This document shows positions 1 through 7,337 of a DNA stretch of 64,000 nucleotides, piece by piece. The translations under genes were made by a program, and so were the position numbers. Below the pieces are notes generated by a model that searched no databases, was not told the origin of the DNA, and worked only from the letters and a program-made list of their open reading frames with translations. The stretch comes from Clostridiaceae bacterium M8S5. Its GTDB lineage: Bacteria > Bacillota > Clostridia > Tissierellales > MCWD3. The stretch is taken from positions 3,472,001-3,536,000 of the forward strand of contig CP118523.1 of the NCBI GenBank assembly GCA_029227815.1, read 5' to 3'. Within the stretch, counting starts at the first letter, position 1; the number at the start of each line of letters is the position of its first letter.

Positions 1-755
1 TCATTTCTACCTAGCCCTTTAAAATAATTTTGTATATAAAAGAATTCTGTTGTTACAAATGTAGAGTATATCTCTGCAGTTATTATCAAAAATGCAATTC
101 TACTATCACTTTTTATAACTCTTATACTTTTCATAACTTGATCTAAAAATGTTTTGAATCTACTATCGCTCTTTTGTATTTTCCCTATTGTAGGTTCTGT
201 AAATGTTAATGATTGCAGTAGTGTAATTACTGCAAATGCTAATGCTAGCATGTAAACATAATTATAACTTATTGTCCCTAAATATCCACCAACGACAAGT
301 GCTATAGAACTAGATGCCTGATAAAATATTTCTTTTTTGCCCGATATCTTCATGTACGTATTTTCTTCGTTTATTTCCTTTAACGAATCATATATCAATG
401 CATCTCCTGCACCTGATTCCAAGTTATTGCCTATAGCTGTAATAATAAAACTTAGCGCAAAATAATATACATTATTACCAATAAGCATTATAACTACACT
501 TATCACTCGTGCTACACTTGAAAGAACTCTTGAAGTTTTTCTGCCATAAATATCAGCAATAACTCCTGTTGGTATCTCCATTGTGAAAGATGTAATATGA
601 TAAATTGACTCCATAATTCCTATCTCCATCAGGTTCAATCCCTTAAATGCTAGATACAGCATCCATATACCACCTGTTAAATTGAAGCTACTTAAAAATG
701 TATATAAATAATTCTTTTTTACATTATTCTTTAGTTCTCTTGTATTAATCAACAT
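1..755 (-). CDS. MFS efflux transporter (N-terminal part, runs off the window)
   Basis: The reading frame starts at an ATG at 755 behind GGAGGAG and stays open to base 1, so only the first ~251 residues are present. The N-terminus has alternating hydrophobic segments, and after the second helix there is the MFS motif A (EIPTGVIADIYGRK), typical of proton-driven drug efflux pumps of the inner membrane. The substrate cannot be read from sequence. Its context points to antibiotic export: it sits next to an ABC-F ribosome-protection gene, and its mRNA starts with a 35-codon leader peptide and an intrinsic terminator, an arrangement found on inducible resistance genes. The family call is firm; drug specificity is inference. 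Confidence 0.85.
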   Translation of the reverse strand, partial: MLINTRELKNNVKKNYLYTFLSSFNLTGGIWMLYLAFKGLNLMEIGIMESIYHITSFTMEIPTGVIADIYGRKTSRVLSSVARVISVVIMLIGNNVYYFALSFIITAIGNNLESGAGDALIYDSLKEINEENTYMKISGKKEIFYQASSSIALVVGGYLGTISYNYVYMLALAFAVITLLQSLTFTEPTIGKIQKSDSRFKTFLDQVMKSIRVIKSDSRIAFLIITAEIYSTFVTTEFFYIQNYFKGLGRN

Positions 756-790
756 AAATTGTTCTCCTCCATTCCAAAAGAAGACAACTA

Positions 791-819
791 AAAAACCAGG
801 CAACTTAGATGCCTGGTTT
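791..819 (-). terminator. Intrinsic terminator/attenuator in the MFS leader
   Basis: On the minus strand AAACCAGGC and GCCTGGTTT form a 9-bp stem with a 9-nt loop, followed by a run of T. It lies between a leader peptide (853-960) and the MFS start (755), so it can only act on the MFS transcript itself. A CCACTGGCA segment inside the leader ORF is complementary, with a 2-nt bulge, to the terminator's 3' arm (TGCCTGG) and could serve as antiterminator when a ribosome stalls. Confidence 0.85.
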
Positions 820-852
820 AGCTATTCTAACTCACTTAATCATTCTATAATA

Positions 853-960
853 TTAAAAATAGACGCACTTCTCCCTTGGTATAAATAAAGTATGAATTAT
901 TCCACAAAATGCCAGTGGAAGCCTATCTAAAATTATAGAATGTGTGAGTTTTGACTTCAT
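853..960 (-). CDS. Leader peptide (35 aa) of MFS efflux gene
   Basis: A 35-codon ORF with a strong site (AAGGAGATAAACTA before ATG) begins MKSKLTHSIILDRLPLAFCG and ends at TAA at 853. It is followed after about 35 nt by a terminator hairpin and then the MFS pump gene. The size, strong RBS and position fit a regulatory leader peptide whose translation senses a ribosome-targeting drug, as known for erm, msr and tet leaders. No signal peptide or domain is visible. That it is translated is well supported by the RBS; the inducing drug is unknown. Confidence 0.75.
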   Translation of the reverse strand: MKSKLTHSIILDRLPLAFCGIIHTLFIPREKCVYF

Positions 961-1047
961 TAGTTTATCTCCTTATATATTAACATACACTCTCATTGTA
1001 ACAGTCACTGAATTTTCTGTCAATTAGCTATTTTTTTACAACTCCAT

Positions 1048-2790
1048 TTACTTCAATAAACTATTAATTTCATTTATCTTATCACTAATATCTTTAAATT
1101 CATTCTCTAATAATTCTTTATCCTCATCATTACTATTTTCAAAGCAAAGTTTCCCCTGTATGAATGAACGTTTTATCTGGAGTGTCGCTAATTCTGCTTT
1201 TAGATTTTTGTACTCATGTTTTTTATCATTTTTATTATTTTCTGTTTTATAATTTACATACTCATCGTACGAGCCATCAAATTTGTTGATTTGTTTATCT
1301 TTTATCTCTACTATTTTATTAGCTATTCTCTTTATAAAATATAGATCATGGCTAACAAACAAAATTGTTCCCTTATATTGATGTAATGCTCTCTCTAGAC
1401 ATTCTTTTGAAATTATGTCCATATAATTTGTTATCTCATCTAACACTAATACATTGTTCTTTTTTAACAGTAGTTTTACAAATGCAACACGGCATTTTTC
1501 ACCCATACTTAAATCTTTTATCTTTGTGAACACTTTATCTCTTTTAAATAAGAAGCAAGCTAATACTTTCCTAATTTCACCTTGCTCCATATCATGTACT
1601 CTTACTTCTTCGTATATATTATTGTCTTGGTTTAATAAATCAAGTTCCTGTGAAAAATAACCTATAGAAACACTCGGACTTTTCTTTATATTGCCATTCG
1701 TAGGCTTTAATTCATCTACTAACAACTTTAGAATCGTTGATTTTCCTGATCCATTTTCTCCAATTAAAGCTACCTTTACATTTCTCTCTATATTGATATT
1801 TATATCTTTTAGTACTTCTTTATCTCCAAAGCTCTTGCTCATATTTTCTATTCGAATTACTATTTTGGGTAGAGATGTATTGCCTATAAAATGATTTAAT
1901 CTGTCAAATGCTAAACTAGGATCATCTTCTGGTTTTTCTACTCTGTTTCGTTTTATTTTTTCTAATCTCTTTTGAGCGTTTTTCATTACATTAACATGTT
2001 TCTTCGCTTTACTTCTATAAAAATCATGCTGCCCAGCTTCTTTATGTGCTATAGCATAGTTACGTTTTTTTTGATCTATGATACTCTCAATGTGAGCTAT
2101 CTCTCTTTTTTGTTTATTATATATATTTGACTTAGTTAAATTTTCGTGCTCTTTTTGCATCTTAAAATCATCATAAGTACCTGTATACTCGTTTAATTTA
2201 TGCTTTGTTAGCTCAAACACTTTTTTTACTACAGAGTTCATAAAATCTCTATCATGAGAAATAAATATATACGTCTTAGTAGAAGAATTAATTATTTTTT
2301 TTAATATTTCAATCGTCTCTATATCTAAGTGGTTAGTAGGTTCATCTAATATAAATATATCTGCGTTAGTAGTCAATGTTTTCAATAAATATAGCTTAGT
2401 TTTTTCACCACCACTTAAATCTTTTGTACTCATAGCCATTGTTTTTTTATTCGATTCGAAGCTATTGATTAACAGCTTTATATTTTTTATAAACGTTATG
2501 CTATCATTAACACTACTAATATTCTTTCTTATGTCACTTATTGTTTGCGCCATTTCCGTATTACTATAATCAATTTCTTGAGGCATATATGAAATTCTCA
2601 ATTTATCTAGTCCATTTATAGTACCTTTATCTTTATCTTCAATACCTAACAATATCTTAATCAGTGTTGTTTTTCCTACTCCATTATTTCCTATTAGTCC
2701 TATTCTTTCTCCTTGAAAAACAGAACATGATATATCTTTAAATATAATTTTTCCATCATAACTTTTACAAATATTATTTAAATACAACAT
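1048..2790 (-). CDS. ABC-F ribosome-protection ATPase (antibiotic resistance type)
   Basis: This is a 580-residue protein with two ABC ATPase domains and no membrane segments. The first has Walker A GNNGVGKTT, signature LSGGEK and Walker B DEPTNHLD; the second has GENGSGKST, signature LSMGEK and an altered DEITNYMD. The long charged linker between domains is the part that in ABC-F resistance proteins reaches into the ribosome to dislodge macrolides, lincosamides, streptogramins or pleuromutilins. The start is taken at ATG 2790 (MLYLNNICKSY) because GAAAGGGG lies just before it; a longer frame upstream has no RBS and crosses a terminator hairpin. A terminator and a 6-codon leader peptide precede the gene. 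It resembles clostridial CplR/Vml-type proteins, but the exact subfamily is unproven. Confidence 0.88.
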   Translation of the reverse strand: MLYLNNICKSYDGKIIFKDISCSVFQGERIGLIGNNGVGKTTLIKILLGIEDKDKGTINGLDKLRISYMPQEIDYSNTEMAQTISDIRKNISSVNDSITFIKNIKLLINSFESNKKTMAMSTKDLSGGEKTKLYLLKTLTTNADIFILDEPTNHLDIETIEILKKIINSSTKTYIFISHDRDFMNSVVKKVFELTKHKLNEYTGTYDDFKMQKEHENLTKSNIYNKQKREIAHIESIIDQKKRNYAIAHKEAGQHDFYRSKAKKHVNVMKNAQKRLEKIKRNRVEKPEDDPSLAFDRLNHFIGNTSLPKIVIRIENMSKSFGDKEVLKDININIERNVKVALIGENGSGKSTILKLLVDELKPTNGNIKKSPSVSIGYFSQELDLLNQDNNIYEEVRVHDMEQGEIRKVLACFLFKRDKVFTKIKDLSMGEKCRVAFVKLLLKKNNVLVLDEITNYMDIISKECLERALHQYKGTILFVSHDLYFIKRIANKIVEIKDKQINKFDGSYDEYVNYKTENNKNDKKHEYKNLKAELATLQIKRSFIQGKLCFENSNDEDKELLENEFKDISDKINEINSLLK

Positions 2791-2818
2791 AAAAAAACCC
2801 CTTTCTAAACATAGGGGT
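2791..2818 (-). terminator. Attenuator terminator abutting the ABC-F start
   Basis: On the minus strand ACCCCT pairs with AGGGGT around a 10-nt loop, followed by seven T that end exactly at the ATG. The 3' arm holds the ribosome binding site (AAAGGGG) of the ABC-F gene, so the hairpin may block both transcription and translation until opened. Confidence 0.8.
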
Positions 2819-2842
2819 AGACAAAACAATCTATTATATATA

Positions 2843-2863
2843 TTACAAAATTCGTAACCACAT
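2843..2863 (-). CDS. Six-residue leader peptide MWLRIL before ABC-F gene
   Basis: The mini-ORF ATG to TAA encodes MWLRIL and has its own site (GGTAGGAGAACATATT before ATG). It ends about 25 nt before the attenuator hairpin of the ABC-F gene. The length and position parallel the msrD leader MsrDL (MYLIFM), whose erythromycin-induced stalling opens a terminator. The homology is functional by analogy rather than shown by sequence identity. A second possible mini-ORF (MIK, ATG at 2999) lies further upstream behind GGAGG with long spacing. Confidence 0.65.
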   Translation of the reverse strand: MWLRIL

Positions 2864-3063
2864 AATATGTTCTCCTACCACCTAAAATTTAAACATAACA
2901 ACAGACAACACAAACAAACATCTAAATTGATGTTAGAAAAAATAGTCGTAAGTTATTAAAATTTTAGCATCTTAGTAAAATTACATATTATTTAATCATG
3001 TTCGTGTGGTTACCTCCATTTCTATTATTTTATTTATATTATAAGTGATGTTTGCTTGTATTG

Positions 3064-3449
3064 TCAATCACTTATAGTTTCATATTTATTTAGACCATGT
3101 TTAGGCAACTGTCCATCATAACCTTTAATACCATGCTTTTTAGATTCTCTCTCCAATTCTTTGTATAGAACAAGTCTATTATCTAACAGCACAATCTTAT
3201 ATGGTAATATCTCTGCTAATTTTTCTCTATCTCTTATTGATACTGTTTCTATTTTTACACTACCTTCATTTATTTCTTTGCTCTTAAGATATTCTTTAAT
3301 AATGGCTCTGCCATAATCAACTCATAAGACACACCAATAATATCCCCTTGTTTATCTCTTACTATTCTGTATGTCTTAATTCCCATAACCTGTTTAAAAC
3401 CATCTTCTATTGCTTTTGAGTTAGTTAAAAGCATTTCGAGAATTCCCAT
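3064..3449 (-). pseudogene. Small hypothetical protein, broken by a frameshift
   Basis: ATG at 3449 follows AAGGAGGAATATAAT and opens 59 codons (MGILEMLLTNSKAIEDGFKQ...) ending at 3270. From about 3325 a second frame is open without a start for some 80 codons (VDYGRAIIKEYLKSKE ... NKYETISD) to TGA at 3064. Both pieces have normal residue composition and join smoothly around GVSYE/VDYGRA, so one ~130-residue protein appears split by a single-base change or a sequencing error. The family is not recognised. If the frame is truly broken, only the 59-residue N-terminal part is made. Confidence 0.6.
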
Positions 3450-3657
3450 ATTATATTCCTCCTTTACATTATACTTAACCATTAACACAATATTATTCGA
3501 ATTAGTAGACTCAAGTAATATTTATTGAAGCACTCAATCTTCAAAACATACGTATGTGTAAAATAAATCAATTAGAAATTATTGATATTTTTCTAGAACA
3601 TTTTATCAAATTTTAGTACAATTATGTTATACAATTAAGAAACTAGGAGCGTATAAT

Positions 3658-5088
3658 ATGATATTTAAAACAAAACCTTTGAAAACTATATTATACACAT
3701 CATCAACTCCTCTTGAGGATATGAAGATTGAAAATGTATATAATAGAAACAAAAACAAATCTTTAATTAAACCTGTGTTGTTCTGTAGGTATATTGGATA
3801 TAAAGGTGATGAACAAAGCTACTATCAAAGGCTACAGGACATAGATTATCATTTAATTAATAGCACTGTTAATTATGTAAAAATCACCGAAGGTCTTGAT
3901 AGAACATTTAACAATGATGAAGTTCACAAATACAAACAAATTATAGACTCATATATGAAATTAGAATCAATTACTCCATTTAATCCATTATGTTTAATCA
4001 GTTTTGATCTAGGGCTAGTTATAGCAGATGATATATTAGAATGGACTAAAAAACTTGAATTTAGAAAAATATTAACCTTGTTTAGAAAAAATAACCCACA
4101 TACCAATTCTACTGTTATTAGAAATTTCGGTATCAAGATATTAATATGGATGGACATATACATAAAAAAGCTATTCACAGAAAAAGTATCATCAGCACCA
4201 AAATTGATTTATTATGGAAGTATAAAAGAACATGAATATTATTTTTTAATTCTATTGTCTAAGCTAGGCTGTGATATACTATATATTAATCCTAAAGATG
4301 ATATTCGTTTTTCAAGGAGCATATTAGAATACTCTACACTAACAATCAATAGATGTTTTACTAATAGTATTATCCCTTTTCCTCAACAAAAAGAAAATAA
4401 TGTTACATCACAAAAAGTAACTAAGCCTATACATAATAATCAAGAAACTACTAACAATATACATATTTCAAGTCAAAACACTTTACACCAAAACACAGCA
4501 ACAAATTCTAAGATAGAAAAATCGTATGAAGAATTAGCTAAACTTTCTACTTCTATAGTAATGATAAAAGTATACAATAAAAACAAAAAAGTTATCGGTG
4601 GTGGTTCTGGTGTAGCTATTAAAAACAATGGTTATATTATTACTAATTTTCACGTAGTGAGAAAAGGGTTTTATTTTGGCGTATTGTTTGAAAATGACGA
4701 GACGGAGTATCTTGCAACTAATATAATAAAATACCATACTGACTTTGATTTGGCGTTATTGAAAGTAGAAAGAAATTGTACTTTTGTCCCACTTAATGAC
4801 AAAGCACTAGTAAGAGGACAAAAAATCATCACTATTGGAAGCCCTCTAGGCTTGTTTAACACCATATCTGAAGGTATAGTATCTGGCTTTAGAAGTTTTG
4901 ATGACAATAAAATGATTCAAATAACTGCCCCTATGTCTGCTGGTAGCTCTGGTGGAGCACTTATTGATTTATATGGCAACTTGGTAGGAATAACTACTGC
5001 TGGTTATAATGAAGGGCAAAATCTAAATCTCGCTGTTCCAGCAGAATATATAAAATTCTTTGCAAATCAATATTTGTCATCAAGATAG
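3658..5088 (+). CDS. YceG-like domain fused to trypsin-like (HtrA-type) serine protease
   Basis: The 476-residue protein has two parts. Residues 1 to about 240 contain PKLIYYGSIKEHEYYFLILL and GCDILYINP, which resemble the YceG-type 'putative component of biosynthetic module' family found beside TerD/tellurite genes. An Asn/Thr-rich linker (about 245-285) follows. Residues 290-476 form a DegP-like protease with the full triad: His in ITNFHVV, Asp in DFDLALLKV and Ser in SAGSSGGAL. There is no signal peptide or transmembrane helix and no PDZ domain, so it is probably cytoplasmic. The start ATG is preceded by a weak AGGAGCG. The protease call is firm; the N-terminal family is from memory of motif resemblance. 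Confidence 0.8.
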   Translation: MIFKTKPLKTILYTSSTPLEDMKIENVYNRNKNKSLIKPVLFCRYIGYKGDEQSYYQRLQDIDYHLINSTVNYVKITEGLDRTFNNDEVHKYKQIIDSYMKLESITPFNPLCLISFDLGLVIADDILEWTKKLEFRKILTLFRKNNPHTNSTVIRNFGIKILIWMDIYIKKLFTEKVSSAPKLIYYGSIKEHEYYFLILLSKLGCDILYINPKDDIRFSRSILEYSTLTINRCFTNSIIPFPQQKENNVTSQKVTKPIHNNQETTNNIHISSQNTLHQNTATNSKIEKSYEELAKLSTSIVMIKVYNKNKKVIGGGSGVAIKNNGYIITNFHVVRKGFYFGVLFENDETEYLATNIIKYHTDFDLALLKVERNCTFVPLNDKALVRGQKIITIGSPLGLFNTISEGIVSGFRSFDDNKMIQITAPMSAGSSGGALIDLYGNLVGITTAGYNEGQNLNLAVPAEYIKFFANQYLSSR

Positions 5089-5089
5089 C

Positions 5090-5209
5090 AGACTGTAGTA
5101 AAAATTCAAGATAAATGCGTGTTAAAATTGAGTAGCAGAGCTTACTTAGAGATAAGTGAGCAACGGAAATTTAAACACAACGCAGAAATTGGGCTTTTGT
5201 ATACAGTCT
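5090..5209. repeat. MITE-like repeat, copy 1
   Basis: A 120-bp element starts two bases after the protease stop codon, with terminal inverted repeats AGACTGTA/TACAGTCT. A second copy, about 90% alike and in opposite orientation, lies at 29959-30079. It has no ORF of its own. Small size, inverted ends and dispersed copies suggest a non-autonomous mobile element or a REP-type repeat. Confidence 0.75.
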
Positions 5210-5212
5210 GTA

Positions 5213-5249
5213 AAAGGCATCTATATTACTAAGTAATATAGATGCCTTT
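5213..5249. terminator. Bidirectional terminator
   Basis: An 18-bp perfect stem (AAAGGCATCTATATTACT and its complement) with a 1-nt loop centre lies between convergent genes. It ends 1 bp before the radical SAM stop codon and has A/T-rich flanks on both sides, so it can terminate from both directions. Confidence 0.85.
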
Positions 5250-5250
5250 C

Positions 5251-6741
5251 TTAACCTTTAATTGCTAATTTAACCTTGTGCGCTAAATTCATCATACGAG
5301 CATATTTTTTCATAGATTTATAAGTCATTAGTATAGTTTTATTCCCTTTACCATTCTCTGCTTTATTTCTTAATCTATTTGTTATGCCTCCAAGCTTTTT
5401 AAACTGTGTAAGGTAAATTAGAGCTATCCATATTTGATTTTTGTTCATTATGTTCATAGCTGCTGGTCCCCAATACATATCGTACTGATCTTGTATAGAG
5501 CTATACATTATATTATTGAGTTCTTGCTTTGTTAAATGTCCAGCCTCAACTGCCATATCAACTATATCCGTACCTGGCAAAAAGTTCAATCCATGTAGCT
5601 GAAGCTTAAATGGTTTTTCTAATTTAGTACATAATTCAAAAGTCTCCTTTAAATCATCTAACGACTCAAATGGATGTTGTAGCATAAAATCATATATTAT
5701 TACTGGTACTTTATGCTTTACTAATATTTTACTTGAGTTTATGATTTCTTCTTGAGTCTCCGGACGATTAAACACATTTTTTCTGATATTAAACGAACCA
5801 CTTTGAATACCTACTACAATTTGATTAAGTCCTGCACTTACTAAATGCTTTATTACATTTTCTTTTATTTTAAGTGGATGACCCCATATGTTAAATGGCA
5901 GACCTATCTCACTCTTATACCTTCTACTGAACTCTGAAATCCACTCTTCGTTGTCATTAAATATTTCATCCCAAAAATGAATTACTTTGAGGTGAGTCAT
6001 CTTGCTTTTAGCTTCTCTTAATTCTGCTATAATACTATCAACACTTCTAAATCTTACATAAGTTCCTTTTTTAGCATATAAACGTTTTAAGTTTATTGAA
6101 CTACAATATGAACACGTAAATGGACATCCCCTTGAACACGTAAGTTCGTATGTAAGCGCATTTAGCTGTGGGTCTTTTGATAATAAATTGTTATTTTCTA
6201 TAAAATATGTAGGAACATCATCTATATGAGGATAACCTAGTATATCTAAGTCGTGAACTAATGGTCTAACGTCATTTATAATAACATCGTTTTCGTCTGT
6301 GTATGCTAAATTTTGTATATTCTTAATATCTTCTTTCTTCTCTATATTATCCACGAGTTCAGTTAAAGCATTTTCACCCTCTCCTCTTATAACATAATCA
6401 GCATATTTAAGTGATTCTTTAGGAAAAAGCGTAGGATAAACTCCACCCCAAATTATTTTACTATCTGTAGTATCTCGTATACATTTGTTAACTTGGTATA
6501 CTGTCTCTAAATATAAAGAAGACATGACACTCATTCCAATAAATGATGGCTTTATATCCTCTATCAGTTTCTTTAATAAATCGAGTTCTTCTTTTGTAGC
6601 TTTTTTTGGATTCACACTATTAAATTTCTTAAAAAATAATATATGTACTTCGTAGTTATTTCTCTTTAGGCTATTTGCTAGGTATTTTACACCAAGAGCT
6701 TTTTCATTGTAAAAACCTATTAATAATACTTTCTTAGACAA
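5251..6741 (-). CDS. B12-binding-domain radical SAM protein
   Basis: This 496-residue protein has an N-terminal cobalamin-binding-type Rossmann fold (about 1-135; KVLLIGFYNEKALGVKYLA, then IIWGGVYPTLFPKE and GEGENALTEL) and a radical SAM core with the 4Fe-4S motif in CSRGCPFTCSYC near residue 210. The C-terminus (about 400-496) is helical and basic. The combination is that of class B-like radical SAM enzymes that methylate or rearrange unactivated carbons. The lower-ligand His motif DxHxxG is absent, as is usual in this class. The start is TTG at 6741 behind GGAGG. It stands alone, so the substrate cannot be inferred. Confidence 0.85.
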   Translation of the reverse strand: MSKKVLLIGFYNEKALGVKYLANSLKRNNYEVHILFFKKFNSVNPKKATKEELDLLKKLIEDIKPSFIGMSVMSSLYLETVYQVNKCIRDTTDSKIIWGGVYPTLFPKESLKYADYVIRGEGENALTELVDNIEKKEDIKNIQNLAYTDENDVIINDVRPLVHDLDILGYPHIDDVPTYFIENNNLLSKDPQLNALTYELTCSRGCPFTCSYCSSINLKRLYAKKGTYVRFRSVDSIIAELREAKSKMTHLKVIHFWDEIFNDNEEWISEFSRRYKSEIGLPFNIWGHPLKIKENVIKHLVSAGLNQIVVGIQSGSFNIRKNVFNRPETQEEIINSSKILVKHKVPVIIYDFMLQHPFESLDDLKETFELCTKLEKPFKLQLHGLNFLPGTDIVDMAVEAGHLTKQELNNIMYSSIQDQYDMYWGPAAMNIMNKNQIWIALIYLTQFKKLGGITNRLRNKAENGKGNKTILMTYKSMKKYARMMNLAHKVKLAIKG

Positions 6742-7337
6742 TTATAATACCTCCGTAGTTACGCTAATTTGCATAATATTTTATCTGATAGTTTACACAT
6801 ATAAAATTGTAAATATACGTCTTAAACAATCTTGTATATTATTTTACTCCTTTTTAAGAGTTATTTCAAATATTATGCCTACAAATTACATTTGTTTTTA
6901 TTATATTTTAGCATGATAACATAACGGTTTTATTACATTTACATTAATTAGACTAAACATTCCTTTTTTAAGTGGTTTAATAAATTCATAAAAAAACAAT
7001 AAAACAATGAGGAATAACTTGAATCAAAAAATTGTATTACAAACTCTAATCCTATCTATTTTAGCTATTTTTTTATTTTTAATCCTGTAATATTTCTATA
7101 ATATAAATTTTGTTATAGTAATCTAAAGTTAACACTAGTGTTAAAATGTCATACACAGTTAATAATGTTTAACTTTCCTGTAATTAAATTGTCGAGTCAC
7201 CTATGATATGATTTCATTAAGGGGGCTGTCTGATAATAGAAAAATATTAGGTTATTAAAGTATGCATATTCACCATGTCATATTTAAAATAACTATTACA
7301 GCCATCTATCAAAATACTATTACAAGGGAGGAATTTA
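6742..7337. other. 596-bp intergenic region between divergent genes
   Basis: It separates the radical SAM gene (minus) from the chitinase gene (plus) and should hold both promoters. It is extremely AT-rich. No credible ORF, RNA gene or riboswitch was recognised. A long 5' leader for the chitinase (7220-7330) is possible. The site AAGGGAGGAATTTA directly before 7338 is the chitinase RBS. Confidence 0.6.

Noticed and set aside
6742-7337. Riboswitch or structured leader for the chitinase
   Set aside because: No c-di-GMP, T-box or other known core motif could be recognised; only AT-rich sequence.
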